64,000 nt of DNA, taken from Bacteroidales bacterium. GTDB lineage: Bacteria; Bacteroidota; Bacteroidia; Bacteroidales; UBA932. The position numbers were made by a program, and so were the translations under genes. Under the pieces are notes generated by a model. It searched no databases, was not told the origin of the DNA, and saw only the letters and a list, made by a program, of their open reading frames with translations. Below are positions 25,093-34,962 of this stretch, in pieces (the stretch's first letter is position 1; the number at the start of each line of letters is the position of its first letter). The stretch spans positions 29,870-93,869 of the forward strand of contig JALCSU010000004.1 in assembly GCA_022653735.1 (NCBI GenBank). The letters run 5' to 3'.

Positions 25093-26022
25093 CTATTTCT
25101 TAAAGGCTTCCATCATCGGTCTTCCTCTCCAGTCTTCTGGAATCTGGAGACCGAGAGCGTAAGCTATCGTAGCAGGCACGTCATACTGCATCATGAATCT
25201 CTCGAACTGGCCTTTATTCGAGATGTTTTTCCCGCAAATGACGAACGGAGTCTCAAGTTCCTCAAGAGTCAGATTACCATGACCATGACCTTTCCCTCCA
25301 TGATCTGAGCTAATGACAATTATCGTGTCATCGTAAATCCCGGCATCTTTCAGAGCATTCACTATCATGGCAATCGCATTGTCAGTATGCTTCAAGCACT
25401 CATCGTACTCTTTTGATTCCCAGCCGTATGCGTGGCCAGTATGGTCTACGTTGCCGATGTAGAATGTGTAGAAAGCTGGCTTCTGGCTTTTGATGTCTGA
25501 CACAGCTACCGCTGTGTATTTCTCTATATCGGAATAATTCTCTACGCCGGGGAATAGCTTGTGGAAAGTCATGGCTGCGGTATCGCAGACGTAACCTATC
25601 CCATCCCAGTCATAGACGCAGCCAGAAACTGCATCCGGGCGTTGTTGCTTCAAAAGAGTGTAAATGGTGACAGGCATGCCATTTGCCTGAACCGAATAAG
25701 CAGGGATCACTGGTTTTGCGGAATTCCAGGCATTGTAGCAATGCATCTCGGTAGGAACGCCCATGAATATGCTAGCCCAGTTAATGGCAGAAGCCGAAGG
25801 CATCACGGACCGTTTAGTGAATGTGTAGCACCCGTTATCCATCAGAGATTTAACCGTTGGCATGAGGCCCAGGTCATCTTTCACCTGATTTGACCCCCAT
25901 CCATCAAGGCCGATGAAAACAACGTGTTCAGCTAACGGCTTTTGTGACTTTTTGCGGGCAACGACAATGTTGCAAGGGAGCAGCAGTGCAGTAGCTACCA
26001 GAATAAAAATTATTTTCTTCAT
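25093..26022 (-). CDS. Alkaline phosphatase superfamily (phosphodiesterase-like) exported protein
   Basis: Predicted periplasmic metal-dependent phosphoesterase of the nucleotide pyrophosphatase/type I phosphodiesterase branch. The signal peptide is MKKIIFILVATALLLPCNIVVA. The first metal site is FIGLDGWG, the nucleophile region is RSVMPSASAINWASIFMG, and metal ligands recur in GNVDHTGHAYGW and ISSDHGGKGHGHGN. I chose ATG 26022, which begins directly with the signal peptide; an upstream ATG at 26088 would add 22 residues overlapping the previous gene. It is 16 bp downstream of a sugar isomerase-like gene on the same strand, so probably co-transcribed with it. Confidence 0.85.
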   Translation of the reverse strand: MKKIIFILVATALLLPCNIVVARKKSQKPLAEHVVFIGLDGWGSNQVKDDLGLMPTVKSLMDNGCYTFTKRSVMPSASAINWASIFMGVPTEMHCYNAWNSAKPVIPAYSVQANGMPVTIYTLLKQQRPDAVSGCVYDWDGIGYVCDTAAMTFHKLFPGVENYSDIEKYTAVAVSDIKSQKPAFYTFYIGNVDHTGHAYGWESKEYDECLKHTDNAIAMIVNALKDAGIYDDTIIVISSDHGGKGHGHGNLTLEELETPFVICGKNISNKGQFERFMMQYDVPATIAYALGLQIPEDWRGRPMMEAFKK

Positions 26023-26038
26023 GCTATAATCTATTATA

Positions 26039-26857
26039 TTAATATATCGCATCGCAAACGCCACGTAAATAGCCGAGTGATTCGGCAACGCTGGCGGTAG
26101 GATTCTTGTCGCTATTCTTCTCCATCTCTATGGACACGACGCCTTGGTAATTCACCTTCTTGAGAGCCTTCACGATTGCCATGAAGTCCATCTGGCCGCG
26201 GCCCATTTCCCAGGTGTGTCCCGCCTTAGACGGAGCGGTCTCATCCTTGATGTGAATGTCGTAAATCCACTTGTGGTACTTGCGTATCTCTTTGGCTACG
26301 TCGTTTCCAGACCTGAATGAGTGGCCGAGATCCAGGCAGGCTCCAACTCCAAGGTTCGGATCCTTGACGAGCTCCATTATCTTGTAAATGTCAGGGAATG
26401 CTGCGCCGTCTGGTCCGTGAGTGTGGATGGCAACGCGAATTCCAGTATCGTGCACCTTCTGAATCACGTAATCGATTAGCTCATAGTTAGGGACGCCGAT
26501 GAACATTTTCGCGCCATAGCGAGAGGCATAGTCGAAAGTCTTGTCGACATCTTCCTTGGAGCGCATGTAGATTGGCCCAAGGATGTAGCCTTCAACTCCG
26601 TAGCTGGCGCATTTTGCCTTGAAGGCATCCATCTGCTCCTTTGTGGAGTTTAAAGGCAGCCAAAAGTCTTTGACCGACAAATACTTGACTCCCATGCTCT
26701 GGAGGTAAGCAAGAGTCTCGTCAATGTTGAATTTACGATAAGTGAAACCTGCGACGCCAATCTTTAAGTTGTCGGATTGGTGGCTTTTCCATGTCTCCTG
26801 TGCGCTTATTGGAAGCACGCAAAGAGAGGCGATGATGAAAATTAAAATCTTCTTCAT
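26039..26857 (-). CDS. Exported sugar phosphate isomerase/epimerase-like TIM barrel
   Basis: AP-endonuclease 2/xylose isomerase-like TIM-barrel protein with a signal peptide (MKKILIFIIASLCVLPISAQ). Metal-site and barrel strands are visible as IGVAGFTYRKFNIDETL, VAIHTHGPDG, GACLDLGHSFRSGNDV, YDIHIKDETAP and VSIEMEKNSD. Export is typical of the Bacteroidota branch that acts on oxidised sugars in the periplasm, where DUF1080 proteins also act. The substrate is unknown. It is followed by the phosphatase-superfamily gene and preceded closely by the CNNM/CBS gene on the same strand. Confidence 0.85.
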   Translation of the reverse strand: MKKILIFIIASLCVLPISAQETWKSHQSDNLKIGVAGFTYRKFNIDETLAYLQSMGVKYLSVKDFWLPLNSTKEQMDAFKAKCASYGVEGYILGPIYMRSKEDVDKTFDYASRYGAKMFIGVPNYELIDYVIQKVHDTGIRVAIHTHGPDGAAFPDIYKIMELVKDPNLGVGACLDLGHSFRSGNDVAKEIRKYHKWIYDIHIKDETAPSKAGHTWEMGRGQMDFMAIVKALKKVNYQGVVSIEMEKNSDKNPTASVAESLGYLRGVCDAIY

Positions 26858-26870
26858 GATAAAGAAATCA

Positions 26871-27959
26871 TTATGGTTGTATTTTTTCCTGACTGCTTTC
26901 TTCTTCTTCTTTTGGTAGCACTATAGGACGGAAGCGCTTTTGGCGGCGTTCCCAGCGTTCGCGTGCGAACTGTTGCATGTCAGTGGCCTGGTCGTTTTCG
27001 TCTATGATCTCAAGGCCTAAGATGGTTTCTATTATGTCTTCGAGAGTGATTATGCCTTGGAATGCGCCGTAGTCATCAATTATCAAAGATATCTGCTCAT
27101 GTTTCCTGAGCAGTTCTTCCCAGATGACATCCAGCGTGTCTTCCTCCCTGAAGAACGATATTGGACGCTTCAAGTCTTTCAGTCTCTTGTCGAACTCGTC
27201 GTCTGCAAGTCCCTCCAGGGCATCGCTAAGTAATATGTAGCCCGTGATGAATTCTGGAGAGTCGTTGTAAACAGGTATTCTCGAGAAATGGAGGTACGTG
27301 TCGTTTTTGTAGAAGTTTTTCAGCGTCATGTTCTCTTGTGCAGTCATGCAGACTATTCTTGGAGTCATTGCGTCTGCGGCAGAGACGGTATCCAGCTTCA
27401 TGATATTCTGGATAACCTTATTCTCCCCTTGGTCAATGACTCCTTCTTGTGCCCCGATATTGGCCATAGCTGTCACTTCCTCGCGGCTTACGGTAGCCTC
27501 ATCATCGTTCGGCGTAAGCCATTTCGTAATGAGTTTTATGAGTAGAACGAATGGGAACAGCAGTACGATCATGAAGCTTATGCAACTTGTAGCAAAGCCC
27601 ATGAGACTCTTCCAGTATGACGTGCCAATGGTCTTAGGGACGATCTCGGAGAATATTAGGATGAGCAGGGTAGTGATTGCGGAAATTACTCCGAACCCAG
27701 TGCTTCCAAAAACCTTTGTTGCCTGCATGCCGACCCCTGCCGCACCAAAAGTGTTTGCTATTGTATTTAGGGAGAGAATGGCTGCTAGAGCTTTGTCTGG
27801 GTCTGTTTTATATTCGTAGAATTTAATGGCTGGTTTATATCCTTGCTCCTTTTTCATCGTAACGAATGAAAGCGGAGTGGACATCAGCACGGCTTCCAGG
27901 ATGGAACACAAGAATGAGATTAGAAGAGTCCCAAGCAGGAAGAATATCAGTAGAAGCAT
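26871..27959 (-). CDS. CNNM (DUF21) and CBS-pair membrane protein
   Basis: Inner-membrane protein of the CNNM/CorC-associated family, implicated in Mg2+ or other divalent-cation transport. The DUF21 domain (about 1-180) has several hydrophobic helices and the IFSEIVPKTIG motif (about 103-113). The CBS pair spans about 185-310 (AMTPRIVCMTAQENMTL; IDDYGAFQGIITLEDIIETILG). The usual C-terminal CorC_HlyC domain is missing; the protein ends in a charged, glutamate-rich tail. It is divergent from the GH78 gene. Confidence 0.85.
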   Translation of the reverse strand: MLLLIFFLLGTLLISFLCSILEAVLMSTPLSFVTMKKEQGYKPAIKFYEYKTDPDKALAAILSLNTIANTFGAAGVGMQATKVFGSTGFGVISAITTLLILIFSEIVPKTIGTSYWKSLMGFATSCISFMIVLLFPFVLLIKLITKWLTPNDDEATVSREEVTAMANIGAQEGVIDQGENKVIQNIMKLDTVSAADAMTPRIVCMTAQENMTLKNFYKNDTYLHFSRIPVYNDSPEFITGYILLSDALEGLADDEFDKRLKDLKRPISFFREEDTLDVIWEELLRKHEQISLIIDDYGAFQGIITLEDIIETILGLEIIDENDQATDMQQFARERWERRQKRFRPIVLPKEEEESSQEKIQP

Positions 27960-28043
27960 AACCGGTCCCTGGTTTTATTTAATGCAAATATAATATAATT
28001 GGTATTAAAATCATTATATTCGCATTCACACATAACACGACAC

Positions 28044-30707
28044 ATGCGTAATTTTATCATCTCTGCTGCCTTTCTGCTAATCATAGCCAATGCCGCTGCT
28101 GCCAATCTATCAATCAGCGATGCTCAATGCTGTTTCCTAAAGAATCCGCTTGGCATCGAGGAGCCGACGTTCGGGTGGAAGCTTCTTTCCGACAAGAATG
28201 GAATGCGTCAGAGCGCATGGGAGATCAGAATATCAGAATCGCCAAATGTATCAAGAGGGGATGTTTGGGATTCCGGGAAGGTTCCAGGGGAGGATCAGTT
28301 CGGAATCGTCCCGGAAGGCATCAGGTTGAAATCCGCTGCAACATATTATTGGAAAGCCAGGGTGTGGGATTTGGATGGAAAGGCAAGCGCATGGAGCGAA
28401 GTCTCCCGCTTTTCTACCGGGATATTGAGAAAAGAAGACTGGGAAGGCTGTTGGATAACCGCTGACTGGGAGAACTGTGCGTCCATGCCCTATTTCAGGA
28501 AGGAATTCAAGATAGAGGGCAAGGTGAGAAGGGCGACGGTTTTCGCATGCTGTCTTGGCGCAGGTGATATATTCATTAATGGAAATTATGTTGATGAATC
28601 GGCGATTCTTGATCCGGCTCAGACGAATTATGAGCAATATGCTCTGTACAGAGCAATAGACGTCACAGGAAAACTCGTGGAAGGGGAGAACTGCGTCGGA
28701 GCCATGATTTACGATGGGTGGTATAATCAGAAAACAGTGTTCGCCAATTTCACCTACGGCTCTCCGATGCTCAGGGTTCAGTTGGTCATTGAATATTCCG
28801 ACGGCACTTCCGATGTCGTGGCTACAGATGCCTCATGGCAGTGGAAGCCTGGCCCTGTGGTTTCCGCAAACATTTACAGCGGAGAAGTTTATGACGCTCG
28901 TCTTGAAGTGAAAGATTGGTGCATGGCAACATCAAGTAATCTACAAGGATGGAAGAATGCGTCATTACTTAGCTCCTCGATAGAGCTAAAGTCTCAGATT
29001 ATGCCGCCAATGAGGACGAAAGACGTACTGGAAGCCGTTAATTTTTGGAGGACATCCCGTGGCACGTGGATTTACGACTTCGGTAAAAACACGACTTCAG
29101 ATATCAGGATAGAGGCACAGATGCCAGCTGGCACCCGGTTTACTGTGCGCATGTCGGAGGAAAAAGCACCGTCCGGAGACAGCCTGGACTTCAGTTCGAC
29201 GGGAACTTTCGTAGTGCCGGTTCAGACCGATGAATATGTCTTCAAGGGCGAAGGCATCGAAACTTGGATGCCACGTGGTACATACCATGGCTTCCGATAC
29301 GCCGAACTTTCGGTGAGCGGATCCACGGCCACGCCGGGTAAAGACTGGCTGAAGGCGGTGAACGTTCACAGCGACATAGTCGAAAAGGGTCATTTTGAAT
29401 GCAGCGACCCTCAGCTAAACTGCTTGCATGAACTGGCCGTCAACACTTTACGTGGCGCAATGCTTGGAGTCCCCGTGGACTGCCCTACGAGGGAGAAATG
29501 TGGGTGGCTGGGAGATGCCCACGCTTATGTGAAGATGCAGATGATGAACTTTGATGCCGAGAATTTCATTTTCAAATACATGGACGACATTGAGTCTGGG
29601 GCTAAGCCTGAGGTGACGAACACTCTCTTCCATCTTAGGAAGAACGTGTTCTTCTACTACGCTGACAAGGCTTCCGGCATCCCTTTCATGATAGCTCCAG
29701 GCAAACGTCTGTGCGGCGTGGCATCGCCTGATTGGGGAACTGCAGTCGTCCAGCTGCCTTGGCATCTCTATCTGTATTGCGGTAACCGTCGGGCGATAGA
29801 GAAATACTATCATTTCATGAAGCAGTGGACGAATCACGTTACCTCCACTGCAGTCGGAAATATTGTTTACGAGGGTTTGGGCGACTGGTGTCCTCCATAC
29901 GGATTCTGCGGCACCGACACCCCGGTTGAACTCACGTCTACTGCGTTCCATTACTATGATCTGTGCATAATGGAACAAGCTGCTGATCTTCTGGGGAAAA
30001 ACGATGACAAGGTCATATTCAACGCCGAGAAGGAAGCAGTCAGGAAGGCCTTTATTGACAAATTCTACAATCCGGTGCTGAAATCATTCGGTTCCCAGAC
30101 CGGCAATGCCATGGCCTTGGATCTAGGTCTCTGTCCAGAGGGAGAAGAGGAGGAAGTCGCTGCAGCCACAGTACAGGAAATTCGTTTGCACAATGATTTC
30201 ATAAGTACAGGAATATTCGGTTTGGCCAGGATAGGTTCGGCCTTGAGCCGTCATGGGAAGGCAGATGAGGCATATTCCCTTTTCACAAAAAAAGGGCGGA
30301 ATAGTTTCGAGTGGATGTGGAAAAAATACGATGCGACCACGCTTTGGGAGAACCTGCCAATAAATGACGAAGTTGTGTCCTTGTCCAAGAATGCCTCGCA
30401 TTGTCATCCTATGCAGGCAGGTTACGACTCATGGTTCTATGAGGACGTGGCCGGAATAAGACCCGCCAGCCCCGGTTTCAAGAAAATACTCTTCCATCCT
30501 TGCTTCCCGAGCAAACTCGAATATGCCCAGGCTTCTGTCGAAAGCCGCTATGGCATCGTGAGAAGCGAATGGCGCAGGAACGGCTCCTCTGTCGAATGGA
30601 AAATCTCAATCCCGACTGGTTGCACTGCAGAGGCCGTCCTTCCAGACGGAACGATTAGGGAATATGTGTCCGGGGATTACATCGTTAATTTCGATGACGA
30701 AATGTAA
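28044..30707 (+). CDS. GH78 alpha-L-rhamnosidase (first copy)
   Basis: Predicted exported enzyme releasing alpha-L-rhamnose from plant or bacterial glycans. The signal peptide is MRNFIISAAFLLIIANAAAA. Domain order is typical: an N-terminal fibronectin-like domain (IEEPTFGWKLLSDKNGMRQ), a carbohydrate-binding beta domain (YFRKEFKIEGKVRRATVFA), and the (alpha/alpha)6 catalytic barrel with VPVDCPTREKCGWLGDAH (catalytic-acid region) and GDWCPP, then a C-terminal beta domain. I chose ATG 28044, which starts the signal peptide; the longer frame at 27999 would put 15 residues before it. The second GH78 at 57984 is a lipoprotein and distantly related. Confidence 0.9.
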   Translation: MRNFIISAAFLLIIANAAAANLSISDAQCCFLKNPLGIEEPTFGWKLLSDKNGMRQSAWEIRISESPNVSRGDVWDSGKVPGEDQFGIVPEGIRLKSAATYYWKARVWDLDGKASAWSEVSRFSTGILRKEDWEGCWITADWENCASMPYFRKEFKIEGKVRRATVFACCLGAGDIFINGNYVDESAILDPAQTNYEQYALYRAIDVTGKLVEGENCVGAMIYDGWYNQKTVFANFTYGSPMLRVQLVIEYSDGTSDVVATDASWQWKPGPVVSANIYSGEVYDARLEVKDWCMATSSNLQGWKNASLLSSSIELKSQIMPPMRTKDVLEAVNFWRTSRGTWIYDFGKNTTSDIRIEAQMPAGTRFTVRMSEEKAPSGDSLDFSSTGTFVVPVQTDEYVFKGEGIETWMPRGTYHGFRYAELSVSGSTATPGKDWLKAVNVHSDIVEKGHFECSDPQLNCLHELAVNTLRGAMLGVPVDCPTREKCGWLGDAHAYVKMQMMNFDAENFIFKYMDDIESGAKPEVTNTLFHLRKNVFFYYADKASGIPFMIAPGKRLCGVASPDWGTAVVQLPWHLYLYCGNRRAIEKYYHFMKQWTNHVTSTAVGNIVYEGLGDWCPPYGFCGTDTPVELTSTAFHYYDLCIMEQAADLLGKNDDKVIFNAEKEAVRKAFIDKFYNPVLKSFGSQTGNAMALDLGLCPEGEEEEVAAATVQEIRLHNDFISTGIFGLARIGSALSRHGKADEAYSLFTKKGRNSFEWMWKKYDATTLWENLPINDEVVSLSKNASHCHPMQAGYDSWFYEDVAGIRPASPGFKKILFHPCFPSKLEYAQASVESRYGIVRSEWRRNGSSVEWKISIPTGCTAEAVLPDGTIREYVSGDYIVNFDDEM

Positions 30708-30708
30708 C

Positions 30709-31293
30709 TCAATCTTTTAGAAAACTTTGCAGTTCCTCCCAGAAACGGTGAGTAGGGAAGCCCATAACGTTATAGAAGGAACCCTCGATCCGGGATATTC
30801 CCACATATCCTATCCATTCCTGGATTCCGTAGGCCCCAGCCTTGTCGTAAGGCTTGAAGTTATCGATGTAATAGTTTATTTCTTCGTCAGTTAATTCCTT
30901 GAAATACACATTCGTGGTCACCGAGAATGTCTTCCGTCTGGCTGTGTTCCTGATCGTGACCGCAGTAATGACCTGATGCTCTCTTCCAGAAAGAAGCTTA
31001 AGCATCCTTTCAGCCTCTTCGTGGCTATGCGCCTTTCCTAGAATTACTTCTCCGCACAGCACCATGGTATCGGATGTGACGAGAATCTCGTCCTGAGTCA
31101 GAGCCCTGTGGAACCCCAAAGATTTTCCTTCGGACATTGCCTGGGGTATTTGCTCATGAGGAATGTCTGCCGGCATGCTCTCTACGAATGATGTTTCTGC
31201 ATCGACCGTGAAAGGAATGTCAAGGCCTTCAAGGAGTTCTTTCCGGCGAGGGGAGTTCGACGCAAGTATGATTTTCTTGCCGTTCAGATTCAT
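30709..31293 (-). CDS. maf: Maf-like nucleotide pyrophosphatase
   Basis: Hydrolyses non-canonical or modified nucleoside triphosphates to monophosphates, cytoplasmic. The Maf signature is LASNSPRRKELLEGLDIPF (about 10-28), with further conserved VTSDTMVLCGEVILGKAHSHEEA and CPYDKAGAYGIQEW-like (here KPYDKAGAYGIQEWIG). Length 194 aa is normal. It is the last gene of a tight minus-strand operon after the KdsC-like and DUF3467 genes, with spacings of 4 bp and an overlap. Confidence 0.93.
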   Translation of the reverse strand: MNLNGKKIILASNSPRRKELLEGLDIPFTVDAETSFVESMPADIPHEQIPQAMSEGKSLGFHRALTQDEILVTSDTMVLCGEVILGKAHSHEEAERMLKLLSGREHQVITAVTIRNTARRKTFSVTTNVYFKELTDEEINYYIDNFKPYDKAGAYGIQEWIGYVGISRIEGSFYNVMGFPTHRFWEELQSFLKD

Positions 31294-31297
31294 ATTC

Positions 31298-31828
31298 CTA
31301 GAACATCTCCTTGTATGTCTTCGTGCTGAATGTCCAGTCTCCGCGAGCCTTCATCACTTTTTCGATGTATTCCCTCACGAAAGAATGCCCGCCAGGCCTT
31401 TCCGATACGATGTCTGCAATTGCTTTCGTGTCCTCGCAAGCATCGCTAGGGCATATTCCCAAACCAGCGGCCTGCATCACTTCGATGTCAGGGACATCGT
31501 CACCGAAAAATATTACATCTGAATATTTTAGATTGTGTCTCTTGCAGAAATCCTCAAAGTCTTCCATCTTGTTCCTGGAGCCTAAATACACATCTTCGGG
31601 AGGAACGCCAATCGTTTTCATTCTGGCGCAGATGCTTTGTGCCCTGCCTCCGGTGATTATGCCGACAGGGTAATCGTGCATCCTGGCCATGCGCAAGCCG
31701 AATCCGTCTTTCGAGTCGAAAGTCCTGTAAAGCTGCCCCTCATTGTCCGCAAGTATGCCTCCGTTCGTCATGACGCCGTCAACGTCCATGGCGAAAGCCT
31801 TGATCGTCTTGAAATCACTCATATTCAA
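31298..31828 (-). CDS. KdsC-like 3-deoxy-D-manno-octulosonate 8-phosphate phosphatase
   Basis: HAD-superfamily phosphatase, C0 type without a cap domain, as in KdsC. Motif I is MDVDGVMTNGG (about 13-23), motif II is GIITGG, and motif III/IV is GDDVPDIEVM (about 108-117). KDGFGLRM and the C-terminal GHSFVREYIEKVMKARGDW fit KdsC, which makes Kdo for lipopolysaccharide. Related HAD proteins acting on other sialic-acid-like sugars (CMP-NeuAc operon) are an alternative. It overlaps the DUF3467 gene by 4 bp (ATGA) and precedes maf by 4 bp. Confidence 0.85.
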   Translation of the reverse strand: MNMSDFKTIKAFAMDVDGVMTNGGILADNEGQLYRTFDSKDGFGLRMARMHDYPVGIITGGRAQSICARMKTIGVPPEDVYLGSRNKMEDFEDFCKRHNLKYSDVIFFGDDVPDIEVMQAAGLGICPSDACEDTKAIADIVSERPGGHSFVREYIEKVMKARGDWTFSTKTYKEMF

Positions 31829-32160
31829 GATTTTGTGCCGTTAGGCCCGAACTGAGGCAAGTCTCCCAAGTTGAAAGTGCCGCCTTCATTGTGCTTCCCT
31901 CCGTTTCCAAGGTTGATGAGTCCGAACTGCGTCTCGTACTTCGTTACATTGTCCATCAGTGCATTCAGAAGCATTTTGGCATGCTCCGGAGTCATTATTA
32001 TCCTGTTCGTGATGGCCGGCTTAGGAAAACCTGGCAGGTTGGATGCGAAATCCACGATGAACTCGCTGCGAGAGTGAGTGATTATGGCAAGGTTCGAATA
32101 TGTTCCCTTTGCGACTTCTGGATTTAGCTCTATGCTAATCTCGTTCTTTTTATCTTCCAT
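31825..32160 (-). CDS. DUF3467 domain protein
   Basis: A small cytoplasmic protein (111 aa) of a widespread family of unknown function. The conserved core is visible: YSNLAIITHSRSEFIVDFA (about 21-39), the PGFPKPAITNRIIMTPEHAKMLL segment (about 43-65) and a C-terminal glycine-rich tail. It is the first gene of the operon with the KdsC-like and maf genes, and divergent from valS. No regulatory site other than the shared AT-rich intergenic region was seen. Confidence 0.88.
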   Translation of the reverse strand: MEDKKNEISIELNPEVAKGTYSNLAIITHSRSEFIVDFASNLPGFPKPAITNRIIMTPEHAKMLLNALMDNVTKYETQFGLINLGNGGKHNEGGTFNLGDLPQFGPNGTKS

Positions 32161-32214
32161 ATTTATCTTACTTAACTATTCCACATGTGACGCAAATTTA
32201 GTTAAAATAAATGT

Positions 32215-32222
32215 TATATTTG
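32215..32222 (+). promoter_or_regulatory. -7 promoter box of valS
   Basis: TATATTTG, 26 bp before the valS ATG, in the short divergent region. No clear -33 partner. Confidence 0.45.
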
Positions 32223-32248
32223 TAGCCTGATTGAAATAATAGGAATCA

Positions 32249-34915
32249 ATGAACGAGAATAGACAGCTTTCAGAAAAGTATGATCCGGCCGAAGTGGAGG
32301 ATAAGTGGTATGCCTGGTGGCTAGACCATAAATGCTTTCATTCAGAACCCAACGAGAAAACGCCATACACCATAGTAATTCCACCGCCAAACGTGACGGG
32401 AATCCTGCACATGGGCCATGTGCTGAACAACACGCTCAATGACGTGCTGATCCGTAAGGCCAGGATGGACGGGAAAAATGCTTGCTGGGTGCCGGGTACC
32501 GATCATGCGTCCATAGCCACTGAGAATAAAGTGGTTGCGAAGCTCAAAGATATGGGAATCTCCAAGGATAGCCTCACTCGAGAGGAATTCCTGAAATATG
32601 CCTGGGAATGGAAGGAAGAGCATGGCGGAATCATTTTGAAGCAGCTCAGGAAGTTAGGAGCGTCTTGCGATTGGGACCGCACTAGGTTCACTATGGAACC
32701 TGATCTTTCCCGTGCCGTCATAAATACCTTCGTGTATTTCTATAAGAAAGGCATGATTTACCGAGGCGTGCGAATGGTCAATTGGGATCCTGAAGCACTT
32801 ACGGCCATCAGCGACGATGAAGTGATACATAAGGATACCCAAAGCCATCTCTATCATCTCAGATATTATATTTCTGACGGTAAGGGGAATAGGACTGACA
32901 AATACATCGTAGTTGCGACCACTCGTCCTGAAACCATCATGGCAGATGCAGCAGTGAGCATAAATCCTGATGACGAGAGGTATCACTGGCTGAAAGGCAA
33001 AAAGGTGCTTATCCCTCTAATTAATAAAGAAATACCTATCATTGAGGACTCATATGTAGAGATTGATTTCGGTACTGGCTGCCTGAAAGTCACGCCTGCG
33101 CATGACGCTCATGACTACGAGATAGGCATGAGGCACAATCTTCCCATCTTGGACATCATAGATGACCATGGCAGGTTGAACGAGAAAGCTCAGATCCTGG
33201 TAGGCGAGGACCGTTTCGTGGCGAGAAAAAAAATCGTGAAAATGCTCGAGGAATCCGGCTGCCTGGAGAAAGTCGAGGATTACAATTCGCCAGTAGGATA
33301 TTCTGAGAGGACGAATGCCGTCATCGAACCTAGACTCTCCGCACAGTGGTTCTTGAAGATGGATAAGCTGGCAGAGACAGCTCTGGATAGCGTTGAGAGC
33401 GGAAAAGTCAAGCTAATTCCTGACAAGTATCGCAATACGTACCGTCATTGGATGGAGAACGTGCATGACTGGTGCATATCTCGTCAGCTCTGGTGGGGGC
33501 AGCGCATCCCTGCATACTACCTGCCTGACGGGAAAGTGATAGTAGAAGAATCCCTGGAAGCTGCTCTCTCAGAGGCTCAGAAGATAAACCCTTCATATAC
33601 GGCCAATGATTTGAGACAGGACGAGGACGTCCTAGATACATGGTTTTCCAGCTGGCTCTGGCCGATCTCAGTCTTCGATCCAGATCGTCCGGGCCATCCG
33701 GAGCACAAGCCTAACGCAGACCTAGCATATTATTACCCTACGAACGACCTTGTGACTGGTCCTGACATCCTTTTCTTCTGGGTAGCCAGAATGATCATGG
33801 CTGGGGATGAGTTCATGGGCGATGTCCCTTTCAGCAATGTCTATCTGACTGGCATCGTAAGGGACAAGCTAGGCAGAAAGATGAGCAAGACTCTTGGCAA
33901 CTCTCCAGATCCGCTCGTATTGATAAAACAATATGGGGCTGACGCAGTAAGAATAGGCATGCTGTTGTGCTCTTCGGCTGGCAATGACATATTCTATGAT
34001 GAGTCACAGGTTAAGCAGGGAAGGAACTTCTGCAACAAAATATGGAATTCCTTCAGGCTCATGAAGGGATGGACTGTTGATGAAAAAGCCGTCCAGCCTG
34101 AAGTTTGCAAAGTTGCCTCAAAATGGTTTAGCAATAAATTAAGTCAGGTCATTGAAACGGTTGAAGATCACTATTCTAAATATAGAATTTCCGATGCCTT
34201 GATGACCATCTACAAGACCTACTGGGACGATTTCTGCTCTTGGTATCTCGAAGCTGTGAAACCAGCTTATGGCGAGGCTATAGACAAGGCCACTTATGAT
34301 GCCACGCTTAGGTATTTTGAATCATTATTGAGAATGCTTCATCCTGTGATGCCTTTCATAACAGAAGAACTCTGGCATGACATGGCTGACAGAGGCGAGG
34401 GGGAGACGATTATGTATCAGCCATCCCCGGAAGCTAGCAAGCATGACGAACAGCTTCTAGACGACTTCGCATTAGCCGAGGAGACTGTGAATGCCGTGCG
34501 GAGCATAAGGCAGCAAAAGAATATTCCTCAGAAAGATGCTTTGGAAGTAAAATATAAGGGAGAGTTTCCAAATGAAATGGCTTCAGTCGTCAAAAAACTT
34601 GGAAATATTTCTAATTTTGTACAAACAGACGATTTTGGTGACACCTCTACCGGAGCCTCTGTCATGGTAAGGACGCTTGAGATTTTCGTATCTCTCGGAG
34701 GGTTAGTAGATGTTGACGAAGAGGTCAAGAAAGCAGAGGCTGAGCTCGAGCACCAGAAAGAATTCCTGGCTGCAGTCAGGAAAAAGCTCTACAATGAGTC
34801 GTTCATGGCTCACGCTCCGGCAAAAGTCATCGAGCTTGAACACAAGAAAGAGGCTGACAGCCTCTCAAAAATCGAAAGTTTGGAGATTGCCCTGAAAGCA
34901 TTGAAAAACAATTAG
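32249..34915 (+). CDS. valS: Valine--tRNA ligase
   Basis: Class I aminoacyl-tRNA synthetase charging tRNA-Val. The HIGH motif appears as PPPNVTGILHMGH (about 47-59) and KMSKS as GRKMSKTLGNS (about 544-554). The CP1 editing domain lies between them (VATTRPETIMADAAV; GCLKVTPAHDAHDYEIG). The C-terminal anticodon domain and coiled coil (VDEEVKKAEAELEHQKEFL) complete the protein. Length 888 aa is typical for Bacteroidota. It is followed by the thioesterase and tat genes on the same strand. Confidence 0.97.
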   Translation: MNENRQLSEKYDPAEVEDKWYAWWLDHKCFHSEPNEKTPYTIVIPPPNVTGILHMGHVLNNTLNDVLIRKARMDGKNACWVPGTDHASIATENKVVAKLKDMGISKDSLTREEFLKYAWEWKEEHGGIILKQLRKLGASCDWDRTRFTMEPDLSRAVINTFVYFYKKGMIYRGVRMVNWDPEALTAISDDEVIHKDTQSHLYHLRYYISDGKGNRTDKYIVVATTRPETIMADAAVSINPDDERYHWLKGKKVLIPLINKEIPIIEDSYVEIDFGTGCLKVTPAHDAHDYEIGMRHNLPILDIIDDHGRLNEKAQILVGEDRFVARKKIVKMLEESGCLEKVEDYNSPVGYSERTNAVIEPRLSAQWFLKMDKLAETALDSVESGKVKLIPDKYRNTYRHWMENVHDWCISRQLWWGQRIPAYYLPDGKVIVEESLEAALSEAQKINPSYTANDLRQDEDVLDTWFSSWLWPISVFDPDRPGHPEHKPNADLAYYYPTNDLVTGPDILFFWVARMIMAGDEFMGDVPFSNVYLTGIVRDKLGRKMSKTLGNSPDPLVLIKQYGADAVRIGMLLCSSAGNDIFYDESQVKQGRNFCNKIWNSFRLMKGWTVDEKAVQPEVCKVASKWFSNKLSQVIETVEDHYSKYRISDALMTIYKTYWDDFCSWYLEAVKPAYGEAIDKATYDATLRYFESLLRMLHPVMPFITEELWHDMADRGEGETIMYQPSPEASKHDEQLLDDFALAEETVNAVRSIRQQKNIPQKDALEVKYKGEFPNEMASVVKKLGNISNFVQTDDFGDTSTGASVMVRTLEIFVSLGGLVDVDEEVKKAEAELEHQKEFLAAVRKKLYNESFMAHAPAKVIELEHKKEADSLSKIESLEIALKALKNN

Positions 34916-34962
34916 TGAAACAATTTAGTTAAAAATCATAACATTTTTGTTAGCGCTGGGAT